Source of the DNA: Paenibacillus macquariensis
Lineage (GTDB): Bacteria; Bacillota; Bacilli; Paenibacillales; Paenibacillaceae
Length of the DNA stretch: 64,000 nucleotides
Assembly: GCF_900156375.1 (NCBI RefSeq)
Contig: NZ_FTNK01000019.1
Location: forward strand, 1-64,000
Reading direction: 5' to 3'
The notes beneath the pieces are model-generated. The model was given only the letters and a program-made list of their open reading frames with translations. It made no database searches and was not told the origin of the DNA. Positions 52,072-60,651 of the stretch are shown here, piece by piece; the first letter of the stretch is position 1, and each line of letters opens with the position of its first letter. The position numbers and the translations under genes are program-made.

Positions 52072-52809
52072 TCACTCTCCTTTAGTGGATAATAATTCAG
52101 CTAATCGTTCAGGGTAGTCTGTTATGATCCCTGAGACACCAGCTTCAATCAATAATTTCATCCGCTCTGGCTCATTGACAGTAAAAGGACAGTATTCTTT
52201 ACCATGTTCCGTAGCTTCCAACACAAACTCAGGTAACACGGCATAATGATAGGCATGAAGGGCATCTGCACCTAATGTGGCAGCATAATCCCACGGACGG
52301 AATAACCCTTCCATATATAGAATTCCTGTCCGAATTTCTGGTGCAATACTTTTACAGAACGCTAAAGAGTAATGATTAAAGCTTGAGAACACAACCTGAT
52401 CAGACATCTCATATTTCCGTACAAGATCGATGACCCTTTCCTCCATGCCTGGATACATGAAAATGCCGTTTTTTAATTCAATATTTAATATGGTGTCACG
52501 TTGATGAAGCAATCTCAACAATTCTTCTAGTGTAGGTATTCTTTCGCCTTCAAAGGACTCTCCGAACCAAGAACCAGCATCTAATACAGATAATTGTTCA
52601 AATGTCATGTCTTTCACATAACCTGACCCATTTGTAGTTCGATTGATCGCTTCATCATGGATGAGCACCAAATGTCCGTCTTTGGTCATTTGAACATCCG
52701 TTTCGATCCCTGTTGCCCCAAGTTCAAGACTCTTAACAAAGGCGGCCATTGTGTTCTCAGGACATACTGCTGATGCACCTCGATGCGCATAGTTGATTAC
52801 CTTCTTCAT
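52072..52809 (-). CDS. Glycerophosphodiester phosphodiesterase
   Basis: This 245-residue GDPD-family enzyme hydrolyses glycerophosphodiesters such as glycerophosphoethanolamine to glycerol 3-phosphate. The catalytic and metal residues are seen in YAHRGASAVCPENT (His and Glu), GIETDVQMTKDGHLVLIHDE (Glu, Asp, His) and LNIELKNG. No signal peptide is visible, so it is cytoplasmic. The start at 52809 follows GGGGG at good spacing. It heads an operon with the MFS transporter 4 bp downstream, suggesting uptake of its substrate. Confidence 0.93.
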   Translation of the reverse strand: MKKVINYAHRGASAVCPENTMAAFVKSLELGATGIETDVQMTKDGHLVLIHDEAINRTTNGSGYVKDMTFEQLSVLDAGSWFGESFEGERIPTLEELLRLLHQRDTILNIELKNGIFMYPGMEERVIDLVRKYEMSDQVVFSSFNHYSLAFCKSIAPEIRTGILYMEGLFRPWDYAATLGADALHAYHYAVLPEFVLEATEHGKEYCPFTVNEPERMKLLIEAGVSGIITDYPERLAELLSTKGE

Positions 52810-52933
52810 CCTCCGTACCCCCATATATCGTAATTAACTATCGTTAATATTATAGTTTCTATTGTAGTGAAATACATCATCAGAATGTAAAAAATGACAT
52901 TTTGATTGCGATAGCAATCTTGAAGAACTATAA

Positions 52934-52972
52934 AAAACAACCTCAATCTAAAGATCAGATTGAGGTTGTTTC
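52934..52972 (-). terminator. Terminator of the antiporter gene
   Basis: A perfect 13-bp stem, ACAACCTCAATCT with AGATTGAGGTTGT, followed on the minus strand by TTTTT. Confidence 0.9.
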
Positions 52973-52999
52973 TGGAACATTGGATACAGTATGCGATAC

Positions 53000-54157
53000 T
53001 TATTTCTCTTTTACAGTGACCGGCTCACGAAAAAAGTATTTCAATAATGGAGGAGTTACCAACGTGGTGAGAATAACCATGATGATGACTGAAGTGTAAT
53101 ATTCCGGTAAAAGGAGACCCGCCTCCAAGCCTGTTGCCGCTATGATTAAAGCTACTTCACCTCTTGATATCATTCCTGCTCCTATGGCAATCGAAGACTG
53201 TCTACTGAATCCAGTGATACGTGCTCCAAGTCCTCCACCTATCCATTTGGTCATAATAGCAACCAATGAGAGAAGAATTAGAAATCCAATTTGTTGTCCA
53301 ACACCTACAAAGGATACATTAAGTCCAACACTTACGAAGAAGACAGGGACAAATATGGAATACGCGATGGGTTCTATTTTCTGTTCCACAGCGTGTCTAA
53401 ATGATGTCTGTGAAATCGCTATGCCTGCTGCAAATGAACCTATAATACCTGCCATACCCATCATTTCTGCAAAATAAGCAAAACCAAAACAAATCACTAA
53501 AGCTGCTGTAATCGTGGCTTCCGTTACTTTCAGCTTTGAGAGTAACTTCATAATCTTCGGCACAAGGAATGCGCCAACGACAATAATAATGACAAAGAAC
53601 AATACTTTCTTACCGATAAGTAAACCTAGGTTCACATCTGCTCCCGTTCCGAGTAAGCTCATCATTACGGCTAACAGAATAACAACCAGCACATCATCTA
53701 CTACCGCAGCTCCCAGTATGGTCGTACCTTCACGGGAATTCAGCTTATTCATATCTTTTAGTACTTGAGCTGAAATACTAACGGACGTAGCACTAAATAT
53801 GACCCCCATAAAGAGCGCATAGCTACTTGGGAACCCAAATAGTTCAGCGACAGCAAACCCTCCGACAAAGGGAAGGAATATCCCCCCTACCGCAACAGCA
53901 AGAGCTGATTTCCAATCCTTCCGAAGTTGATCCACATCCGTTTCTAGCCCGGCTATAAACATCAGCAACAACACACCGATTTCCGACATGTAATGAATAA
54001 AGTTACTATCATTTGGAATCCAACCTAATAACGCTGGCCCTAATACAACACCAATAATCAGTTTACCCAATACAGATGGCTGACCTAATCGAACAGATAG
54101 ATCTCCCGCTACTTTCGTAAAGAATAAAATAAGTACAAGATACAAAACAAATTCCAT
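53000..54157 (-). CDS. CPA2 family cation/proton antiporter
   Basis: This 385-residue membrane protein has about twelve hydrophobic segments and the CPA2 core (KefB/NapA-like). The motif GLETDVDQLRKDW in the third helix region, the cross-over FSATSVSISAQVLKD and the ion-binding Asp pair in GAAVVDDVLVVILLA are visible. It ends after the last helix without a C-terminal RCK/TrkA domain, so it is the short type. Members exchange Na+ or K+ for H+. It has its own promoter (54333-54361) and a leader with two hairpins, so a signal such as ion stress may act by attenuation; that is inference. Confidence 0.92.
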   Translation of the reverse strand: MEFVLYLVLILFFTKVAGDLSVRLGQPSVLGKLIIGVVLGPALLGWIPNDSNFIHYMSEIGVLLLMFIAGLETDVDQLRKDWKSALAVAVGGIFLPFVGGFAVAELFGFPSSYALFMGVIFSATSVSISAQVLKDMNKLNSREGTTILGAAVVDDVLVVILLAVMMSLLGTGADVNLGLLIGKKVLFFVIIIVVGAFLVPKIMKLLSKLKVTEATITAALVICFGFAYFAEMMGMAGIIGSFAAGIAISQTSFRHAVEQKIEPIAYSIFVPVFFVSVGLNVSFVGVGQQIGFLILLSLVAIMTKWIGGGLGARITGFSRQSSIAIGAGMISRGEVALIIAATGLEAGLLLPEYYTSVIIMVILTTLVTPPLLKYFFREPVTVKEK

Positions 54158-54222
54158 ACTCCATCTCCCTCTCTATAACTAAAATGCCCTCAAATATTGC
54201 TTCTTATGAGGTTGGAAACAAC

Positions 54223-54294
54223 AAAAAAGAGGAGCCCTTAAAACCAAGGCTCCTCAAAAATAAACAGGAGGAGCCCTTGGTGACAGGCTCCTCC
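54223..54294 (-). promoter_or_regulatory. Tandem-hairpin leader, candidate attenuator of the antiporter
   Basis: Two near-identical hairpins follow each other in the leader: 54267-54294 (GGAGGAGCC ... GGCTCCTCC) and 54229-54255 (GAGGAGCC ... GGCTCCTC). The second is followed by six T on the minus strand. The 3' arm of the first can also pair with the 5' arm of the second, giving mutually exclusive structures. Both lie downstream of a consensus-like promoter and upstream of the antiporter start. Confidence 0.65.
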
Positions 54295-54332
54295 GTAAAT
54301 CAACACAAACATATAATTAAGCTTATGTTCTA

Positions 54333-54361
54333 ATTATAAGGAAAACTTATATTTTTGTAAA
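54333..54361 (-). promoter_or_regulatory. Promoter of the antiporter gene
   Basis: TTTACA (54356-54361) and TATAAT (54333-54338) on the minus strand at 17 bp spacing. It lies after the chemoreceptor stop codon. Confidence 0.75.
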
Positions 54362-54391
54362 CCTTTTTACATTTACACTTGTCTCATCAAG

Positions 54392-56452
54392 TTACTTTAT
54401 TTTAAATCGAGACGCTGCTTCCATCAATTCTTGGCTCATTTTGTCAATGGTTACGACCATATCTGATAAATTTTGTACCATAGCTGATTGATCCTTGATC
54501 GTAGCTGTTACTTCTTCTACGGATGCAGACACTTCTTCTCCCGAAGCTGATAGACTTTGTGCAGATTCTAACACCGTGTTCTTGTTATTCTCAATATCAG
54601 TCATTTCTTCAGCCATCGGTCTGATTTGATCTGTAATCTCAGTAACATTGCGCCATATCGTATCAAATGCCGTTTCCGTTTGACTAACAAATTCATTCTG
54701 CTTGATTGAGATATCTCTAATTTCTACCACACTTCGATTATTCGCAACAACGTACTGAAGTGTTTGTTCGATAATTGCATTAATCTCACCCGACTGCTTC
54801 GAGCTCTGTTCGGCCAGCTTACGAATTTCTGTAGCAACTACCGCAAAACCTCTTCCGTACTCCCCTGCTCTTGCTGCTTCAATCGATGCATTTAGTGCGA
54901 GTAGATTGGTCTGAGCTGCGATATTCTGTATCGCCCCTGTGATGTCATTGATGTTCCTTGAGCTCTCTTCAAGCTTAGATGTAATAGAAGAAATCTTACG
55001 TACTTCTTCTTCATTCTTCTGATTATTCTGAATCAAGTGACCGATAACCTCTTTATTGCGGTTAAAGACATCAATAATATCCTCTGCACTATCTTTAACA
55101 GACTGTGATCTCGTATTGATATTATTGATCTTGTCACCTATCTCATTAAATCTATCTACGATTTGCTCTGTGTCATTAGATTGAGATTCAGTCGCTTTGG
55201 CAATCTCCATCGTTGTTGTAGCCGTCTCTTCAATGGAATTCGCAGTTTGCTTGGATGCTCTCTCCAACTCTTGCGTGCTCATATTTAGAACATCTATTGT
55301 ACTGTTCATGTTAGAAATGAGCTGTCTATTCATATTCACCATCACATTGAAACTATCAGCTAGCTCCTTGAACTCACTGTTGTACCTTCCCTCTGCTGAA
55401 ATCGTTAAATCCCCAGAAGCTAATTTTTTGAATAAGTTCGTAAGTCTTACGATCGGTTTAGTAACGATCCTAGATATGATAGTTCCAACTATACAAGCAA
55501 GTATAAGAGCAAATATAGTGACTACAGCAATCTGTCGGAACAATTGCTGTAATGGTTTTTCAATATCCTGATAACTATCCTCGACGACAACCGTCCAATC
55601 TGCAATCGGGATTTTGGAGTAGCGCATATATTTATCAGGGTGATCAATATTATCTCGTAATATGGTTTCCGTTGCCTTTTCTTTCATTAAATCTACTATT
55701 TCGGTTGCTTCCACTTTCTTACTTACAGCTGATTCATCTTTGGAATGATATACTACAGTTCCTTCGCGACTTAGGATATATATAATTCCTTCTTCGTTGA
55801 TGCTAATACCTTCGAGCTCATTAACGAAAAGGGATGCGTCTATATTACAAGTTAATACACCTAATATTGTACCATCATCATCTTTAATGGGTTGTGCGAA
55901 TACAACGATTAAACTATTAGTCGACTTAGATAAAAGTGCATCACTAACAAAGGATTCCCCCTTTATCGCTTTCTGAAAATATTCCCGTTCAACGGCGTTA
56001 ATCCCAATCGACTTCGGACTATTACTTGCAACGACAATACCTTTTTTATCCAAAAGAACTAATGTCTGAATACCCGTAGTTCCTTTTATACTTTTCGTTA
56101 GAATGTCATTCGATTTCGTGAATAATTCATTTTGTGATGACAGGAATTCCTTGTCAGGTAGTTTACTCTCATTTCTTGCTTTCAGTAAATCTTTAAACGA
56201 ATTATGAAGAGATAGTACATATGTTGACTGTTTCTCTAATTTTACCGTTGAGAATAAATTCTCCCCAATACGATCCGCATTCGCATTCATTTCATCTTTA
56301 CTTTTATTAAGAAGTAAATTTGATCCCGCCAAATATAATACGGAACTTGTTCCAACTAGTACAATAAGAACAAGCATACTGACATACAGAGGAAGCTTTA
56401 TTCTTAAAGATACATTCCTCATTCTCTGATTCCATTCTCTAAATCTCTTCAT
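54392..56452 (-). CDS. Methyl-accepting chemotaxis protein
   Basis: This 686-residue transmembrane chemoreceptor has a first helix (about 20-42), an extracellular double-Cache sensor domain (about 45-300), a second helix (about 305-328), HAMP (about 330-382) and a cytoplasmic signalling domain. The tip is AARAGEYGRGFAVVATEIRK, which contacts CheA and CheW. Segments such as VVIVEDSYQDIEK-type text and AQPIKDDDGTILGVLTCNID support a dCache_1 domain, which often binds amino acids or organic acids. The ligand is unknown. It is a single gene followed by the antiporter with its own promoter. Confidence 0.93.
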   Translation of the reverse strand: MKRFREWNQRMRNVSLRIKLPLYVSMLVLIVLVGTSSVLYLAGSNLLLNKSKDEMNANADRIGENLFSTVKLEKQSTYVLSLHNSFKDLLKARNESKLPDKEFLSSQNELFTKSNDILTKSIKGTTGIQTLVLLDKKGIVVASNSPKSIGINAVEREYFQKAIKGESFVSDALLSKSTNSLIVVFAQPIKDDDGTILGVLTCNIDASLFVNELEGISINEEGIIYILSREGTVVYHSKDESAVSKKVEATEIVDLMKEKATETILRDNIDHPDKYMRYSKIPIADWTVVVEDSYQDIEKPLQQLFRQIAVVTIFALILACIVGTIISRIVTKPIVRLTNLFKKLASGDLTISAEGRYNSEFKELADSFNVMVNMNRQLISNMNSTIDVLNMSTQELERASKQTANSIEETATTTMEIAKATESQSNDTEQIVDRFNEIGDKINNINTRSQSVKDSAEDIIDVFNRNKEVIGHLIQNNQKNEEEVRKISSITSKLEESSRNINDITGAIQNIAAQTNLLALNASIEAARAGEYGRGFAVVATEIRKLAEQSSKQSGEINAIIEQTLQYVVANNRSVVEIRDISIKQNEFVSQTETAFDTIWRNVTEITDQIRPMAEEMTDIENNKNTVLESAQSLSASGEEVSASVEEVTATIKDQSAMVQNLSDMVVTIDKMSQELMEAASRFKIK

Positions 56453-56634
56453 CCGATATAACCCCTCTGCTGTGTCTAAATATTGATAGATGTGATAATC
56501 ATCACGCTTTTAATAGATATCGGATGAATTATGTCATTTTATAAGTACAGAAATAAAATAATCGTCACTCCATCAAATAGAAGGAATTCAGCGGTTAGTT
56601 AACTTTCGGTCTAATTTTATATAAAAGGAATGTA

Positions 56635-56684
56635 TTGACAATCACCTTATTTGCTTGTATGGTTAATTACATAAGTAACTAACC
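56635..56684 (+). promoter_or_regulatory. Promoter and GntR operator of the ABC operon
   Basis: TTGACA (56635-56640) and TATGGT (56658-56663) at 17 bp spacing. The -10 end overlaps GGTTAATTAC-ATAA-GTAACTAACC (56661-56684), a palindrome with 9 of 10 paired positions. A related GGTTAGTTAAC half lies upstream at about 56593. This fits repression by the GntR protein. Confidence 0.7.
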
Positions 56685-56722
56685 TGATCTTAGGTGTGAA
56701 CAAATATGGAGGTTGTGATGTA

Positions 56723-57091
56723 ATGGGATTCTCAATAGATGATAGCAGACCGATTTATATGCAGATTGCCGAACGAATTGAAAATGATATCATTCAAGGG
56801 CAATTACCAGAAGAATCACAAGTCCCCTCAACGAATCAATTCGCGTCTTTCTATCTCATCAATCCCGCGACAGCTGCAAAAGGTGTAAATCTGTTAGTAG
56901 ACCAAGAAATTCTGTATAAGAAACGGGGAATTGGCATGTTCGTTGCGTCCGGATCACGTATGAAATTGATGGAGAAACGTAGAGAGCAATTTTTCGAACA
57001 GTATGTCGTGACAATGATTCGGGAGGCTGAGAAGCTTGGAATCACAGCAGAGGAATTGACAAATATGATTCGGAGAGGGGATAAATCATAA
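56723..57091 (+). CDS. GntR family regulator, YtrA type
   Basis: This 122-residue repressor has the GntR winged helix (RPIYMQIAERIENDIIQGQL and STNQFASFYLINPATAAKGV) and a short tail, as in YtrA regulators of ABC transporters. The start at 56723 is 10 bases after GGAGG; a GTG at 56696 has no site. Its stop overlaps the ABC ATPase start by one base (TAATG), so regulator and transporter form one operon. The near-perfect palindrome at 56661-56684 is its likely operator. Compare the similar gene at 36830. Confidence 0.9.
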   Translation: MGFSIDDSRPIYMQIAERIENDIIQGQLPEESQVPSTNQFASFYLINPATAAKGVNLLVDQEILYKKRGIGMFVASGSRMKLMEKRREQFFEQYVVTMIREAEKLGITAEELTNMIRRGDKS

Positions 57092-57987
57092 TGCGCACTG
57101 TAGTGAAAGTCAAAGGGCTTACCAAAACCTATGGAAATGTAAACGCGATTCAAGACGTTAGCTTCTCGATAGAATCGAACAAAATATATGGGCTGCTTGG
57201 AAGAAATGGAGCCGGTAAAACGACCCTTATGCATTTAATCACCGCACAACAATTTGCTTCAAGTGGGGATATACAAGTTTTTGGTGAGCATCCCTATGAG
57301 AATAATCGGGTGCTCAGCCAATGTTGCTTCATCAAGGAAAGTCAGAAATATCCGGACAACTATCGCATTAATGATTTACTCGAAGTCTCTTCGTTCTTTT
57401 TCCCGAATTGGGATCGTGACTATGCTCACACTTTGATCGAACTATTCGGACTTCCTCTAACAAGGAGAATCAAGAAATTATCAAGAGGAATGTTATCATC
57501 CATAGGCATTGTTGTCGGACTAGCAAGCCGAGCACCTCTTACCATGTTTGACGAACCCTATTTGGGACTTGATGCCGTAGCTAGAAGCTTGTTCTACCAG
57601 CAATTGATAGAGGATTACGGTAAATACCCCAGAACCATTATCTTGTCCACTCACTTGATTGATGAGGTAAGCCAAATGTTAGAGCACGTAATGGTTATTG
57701 ACAATGGCAAGCTCATTATTGATGAGGATGCTGATGAACTTCGTGGATCGGCATTTACGGTTGTTGGGCCTGCAACATCTGTAGAGTCCTTTATCGTTGG
57801 AAGAAATGTGATTGATCGCAAACCGTTTGGTGGTCTACTCTCAGCTACACTCATGACAAGACTAAGTGTCAGAGACCAACAACAAGCTGCTACTCTTGGA
57901 CTAGAGATTAGCTCGATCTCATTACAGCAACTTATTATTCATATGACGAACGGTAGCTTAGATGGAAAGGTGGCAATGGACCAATGA
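57091..57987 (+). CDS. ABC transporter ATP-binding protein (YtrB-like)
   Basis: This 298-residue ATPase has Walker A GRNGAGKTT, a signature region KKLSRGMLSSIGIVVGLAS (variant of LSGGQ), Walker B LTMFDEPYLGLD and the switch His in ILSTHLIDE. The C-terminal 90 residues are an extra domain of unknown role. The variant signature LSRGM is usual in YtrB/BcrA-like exporters. It works with the membrane protein encoded next, whose start overlaps its stop by 4 bp. Such systems export antibiotics or respond to cell-wall-active peptides; the substrate here is unknown. Confidence 0.92.
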   Translation: MRTVVKVKGLTKTYGNVNAIQDVSFSIESNKIYGLLGRNGAGKTTLMHLITAQQFASSGDIQVFGEHPYENNRVLSQCCFIKESQKYPDNYRINDLLEVSSFFFPNWDRDYAHTLIELFGLPLTRRIKKLSRGMLSSIGIVVGLASRAPLTMFDEPYLGLDAVARSLFYQQLIEDYGKYPRTIILSTHLIDEVSQMLEHVMVIDNGKLIIDEDADELRGSAFTVVGPATSVESFIVGRNVIDRKPFGGLLSATLMTRLSVRDQQQAATLGLEISSISLQQLIIHMTNGSLDGKVAMDQ

Positions 57988-58670
57988 ATAGAACGATGAG
58001 TGTATTACGAATGCATGCTAAGAACAAGATGATGTGGGTTTACGTTCCTATATTCATTTTATGTATCAACTTCGCTGTGAATCTACTTATCAGTCTTCTT
58101 CTTATTGATCCGCCCCCGATGTATACGGGAGGGATTATACAACTCTACGTATATATGTTTGTAATGGGAATCATCATCATACCTCAAAGTTTTCCCTTGG
58201 CACTTGGCTTAAGTGTCTCTAGAAAGAATTACTTCTTAGGTACCACAAGCATCATCATTCTAGTAAGTACTGCTTTTGCATTTCTATGGTGTATAACTGC
58301 CCAAATCGAACAACAGAGCGATTATTGGGGTGGCAATTTACACTTTTTCACCATTCCCTACTTAAATGACGGTACCGTATTTGAACAGTTCTGCATCTAT
58401 TTTATCTTGATGATGAATTTCTATTATGTAGGATTAGTGATATCCAGCGTACACCGTCGTTATGGAAACATTGGCCTGCTCGTGTTGTTCATATGCTGTA
58501 CACTATTATTGGGTATAGGTGGATTTGCCTTCTATTACTATCAATGGTGGATTACACTCATTCGTTGGCTGAACGATATCTCTGCATTTCATATATCGCT
58601 CTGGATGATTCCTTTCGGCCTCTGTTGTGCTATGCTATCCTATTTGTTACTGCGTAAATCAACTGTATAA
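57984..58670 (+). CDS. ABC transporter membrane protein
   Basis: This 228-residue integral membrane protein has six hydrophobic segments and no soluble domain. It is the permease partner of the ATPase encoded just upstream (4-bp overlap), completing a GntR-ATPase-permease operon. No sequence motif identifies the substrate. The segment SFPLALGLSVSRKNYFLGTT resembles the coupling region of small BcrB/YtrC-like permeases. A terminator follows at 58682. Confidence 0.85.
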   Translation: MNRTMSVLRMHAKNKMMWVYVPIFILCINFAVNLLISLLLIDPPPMYTGGIIQLYVYMFVMGIIIIPQSFPLALGLSVSRKNYFLGTTSIIILVSTAFAFLWCITAQIEQQSDYWGGNLHFFTIPYLNDGTVFEQFCIYFILMMNFYYVGLVISSVHRRYGNIGLLVLFICCTLLLGIGGFAFYYYQWWITLIRWLNDISAFHISLWMIPFGLCCAMLSYLLLRKSTV

Positions 58671-58681
58671 TTCCAAACAGA

Positions 58682-58716
58682 AAAAGTTGCCCAGCATCGT
58701 CCTGGACAACTTTTTT
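58682..58716 (+). terminator. Terminator of the GntR-ABC operon
   Basis: AAAAGTTG(C)CCAG pairs with CTGG(A)CAACTTTT, 6-nt loop, followed by TTTT. Confidence 0.88.
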
Positions 58717-58750
58717 TAATTCATTTCAACAAAAAGACATCCCAATATAG

Positions 58751-58843
58751 TTATCCACAATTTGGAATGTCTTATTAACATTAACATCTACTTATTAACA
58801 ATATATACCTGTTTTATCCACAAAATCATCCTAGTTATTAACA
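58751..58843 (+). repeat. Array of five DnaA-box-like motifs at about 21-bp intervals
   Basis: Two perfect DnaA boxes TTATCCACA start at 58751 and 58814. Three TTATTAACA motifs (8 of 9 to the consensus TTATNCACA) start at 58772, 58792 and 58835. All five are in the same orientation, with starts 21, 20, 22 and 21 bp apart, i.e. two helical turns. TTATACGCA follows at 58865. The array lies between two convergent genes, downstream of a terminator. Confidence 0.8.
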
Positions 58844-58882
58844 TTCGTGTTAACAACTAACGCTTTATACGCATAATGAGAC

Positions 58883-59413
58883 TTATGATGAGACAATACA
58901 ACCCCACCGATGTTGATATTCCTCAAGCTTGGGATGAACATCACGAGGGGCGTCTGTTAATAAAAGTCGAATCTTAACAATCCATTCATCAAAAGAAGAG
59001 AATGAAGCAATCAGATTCGCCATCTCTGGTGTTATGTACAGAAAATATGGCGCTTTATATTTCTCCGATAGGAGCCGAAGAGCAGAATCCATAGGTGTAT
59101 ATTTCTTCCGCTTTCCTTCCCATCCCTCAATCACCACTGCTTTCGTGTGGCCACGATCGTGCTTCCATTCATATAACCGCTTCTCTCGCTTGTGAAAAGC
59201 ACTTGCCGGTTCTTTTCTCATCCGCCTTACCGTCTCCTCATGTAGAGGATATAACACAAGCTTATCAAATGAATATTGCTCCATATGCTGGACTGCAAAA
59301 TCTAATTGAACATCTGTCGTGTTTTCAAAAGTATCATAATAAATTAATGTGCCCTTTTGTTTCTCCTCTTGCGGTTCGTAACCAAATGGTACGGATTCAT
59401 TGTTCCGACTCAT
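58883..59413 (-). CDS. NadD-like nucleotidyltransferase-fold protein lacking the catalytic signature
   Basis: This 176-residue protein is not clearly named but its pattern follows nicotinate-nucleotide adenylyltransferase. The N-terminal YYDTFENTTDVQLDFAVQHM is placed like GGTFDPxHxGHLxxA, then FDKLVLYPLHEE, HKREKRLYEW (like the HR-L-M segment), VVIEGWEGKRKKYTPMDSAL (like VSxxExxRxGxSYTxDTL) and a final FDEWIVKIRLLLTD. The (T/H)xGH motif that binds ATP is missing, replaced by ENTTDVQ. It is therefore probably a degenerate or re-purposed relative. The alignment is by eye. The array of DnaA-like boxes ends about 40 bp beyond its stop codon. Confidence 0.55.
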   Translation of the reverse strand: MSRNNESVPFGYEPQEEKQKGTLIYYDTFENTTDVQLDFAVQHMEQYSFDKLVLYPLHEETVRRMRKEPASAFHKREKRLYEWKHDRGHTKAVVIEGWEGKRKKYTPMDSALRLLSEKYKAPYFLYITPEMANLIASFSSFDEWIVKIRLLLTDAPRDVHPKLEEYQHRWGCIVSS

Positions 59414-59455
59414 GCCTTTCCCTCCTATAGCGAGTGTGTTAGCGGCGTGTACCTT

Positions 59456-59740
59456 TTAAGATAAGTGCTCTTTACAAAAAGTATCCACCAATTCAAGCTC
59501 ATCATCTTCCAAATCGAACTCAACATAGTTCCCTGAAGTTCTTTCATGAAGCTCATATTTCACGATGCCTGTCCGAGTCTCTTCAACGGTGTAGATCACT
59601 CTTGCATTCAATCCGTTCTCGAAATATAATTCATCGTCCTCTGGAACATCCAGTTCAAGAATGAACTCGTAGCGCTCTCCCGTCAAAATCTTGAACGGGT
59701 CTTTAATCAAATTTACTGTATGATTCGTAATCGTTAACAT
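59456..59740 (-). CDS. DUF6509 family protein
   Basis: This 94-residue acidic cytoplasmic protein resembles the DUF6509 family of Bacillales by the pattern VNLIKDPFKILTGERYEFIL, VPEDDELYFENGLNARVIYT and a C-terminal DDELELVDTFCKEH. No catalytic residues are apparent and the role is unknown. The start chosen (59740) is behind AAAGGA at 9-base spacing. It lies 42 bp upstream of the NadD-like gene on the same strand, so the two may be cotranscribed. Confidence 0.75.
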   Translation of the reverse strand: MLTITNHTVNLIKDPFKILTGERYEFILELDVPEDDELYFENGLNARVIYTVEETRTGIVKYELHERTSGNYVEFDLEDDELELVDTFCKEHLS

Positions 59741-59875
59741 AATAGTCATCCTTTCAAATCCCTTAAGAGGGAACAATACCTCATCATACCATTATTATGA
59801 TCTAAATTGAATTACCTATCCAAATACATAAGACTCTATGCATGTAGTATTTGTCATTTGGTTCAAAATAAATAA

Positions 59876-60436
59876 CTAATTATAATCCATACTTAAGTTT
59901 TCATCATCCGCAATGCTTTGAATGTCTTCCGAGCTAATATTGATATATCGATATCCGTCTTTGTCTTGCTTCTTTAAGGCCTTCTCTTTAAAATACTTTG
60001 GACTTCCTTCCCCTGCATCTTCGTCGTATACAAGCAAAATACCATCGGTCTTTCTAAATAACAAATCATCCCTCGCTGTGAACTGCCAAATCCCGTCGTA
60101 AGGTTGTTTACTTACTGCAGCATAATAATCAACGCGATCTAATATGCCATTATAATAATCTTTCTTAGTGTCTTTCCATTTCTCTTCCTGATTCAAGAAC
60201 GCTGTGATGATGGATAGTTTCAATTGAGGATATTGTTCTTTTAATTCGATAACTACTTCACATGCCCATAAATCCACGCCATATTGACCCGGCGTAATGA
60301 TCCATTCTAACCCCTCTTCAATAAGAGGAATCAATTTCCGAATGATAGCTTTCTTGATATAAGGAATACCTTTATGTTTCTGATCATGAATATTCAGTTC
60401 ATGTGCCCGATAACCTGTAACGAGGAGATTCTTCAT
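59876..60436 (-). CDS. DUF1273/YpsA family SLOG-fold protein
   Basis: This 186-residue protein matches the YpsA/DUF1273 branch of the SLOG superfamily, Rossmann-like proteins thought to bind nucleotide-derived ligands. Family text includes NLLVTGYRAHELNIHDQKHK at the start, WIITPGQYGVDLWACEVVIE, and GILLVYDEDAGEGSPKYFKE near the end. YpsA affects cell division in some Firmicutes, but its biochemical role is not settled. It is preceded by AAAAGGAGCTTAGAA. A gap of about 200 bp without any visible gene precedes it. Confidence 0.88.
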   Translation of the reverse strand: MKNLLVTGYRAHELNIHDQKHKGIPYIKKAIIRKLIPLIEEGLEWIITPGQYGVDLWACEVVIELKEQYPQLKLSIITAFLNQEEKWKDTKKDYYNGILDRVDYYAAVSKQPYDGIWQFTARDDLLFRKTDGILLVYDEDAGEGSPKYFKEKALKKQDKDGYRYINISSEDIQSIADDENLSMDYN

Positions 60437-60618
60437 TTCTAAGCTCCTTTTGAATATCTTAAGTTTCTTAAATTTCTTTAGAACCCGTTCACTTCAATCT
60501 TTTCAGTATAGATTCCCTCCTGCTCACTGTCCATGATTACCATGTCATTACATTGGTTCAACATCACCCCACTACGATAAGAGCTTATCTTCCCCATGGT
60601 TATTGTCTTGATTCATAT

Positions 60619-60651
60619 AAAAAGAACCTAGCTCATGAGCTAGATTCTTTT
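60619..60651 (-). terminator. Terminator overlapping the end of the trypsin-like gene
   Basis: AAAGAATCTAGCTC pairs with GAGCTAGGTTCTTT on the minus strand and is followed by TTAT. It includes the stop codon of the gene. Confidence 0.8.
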
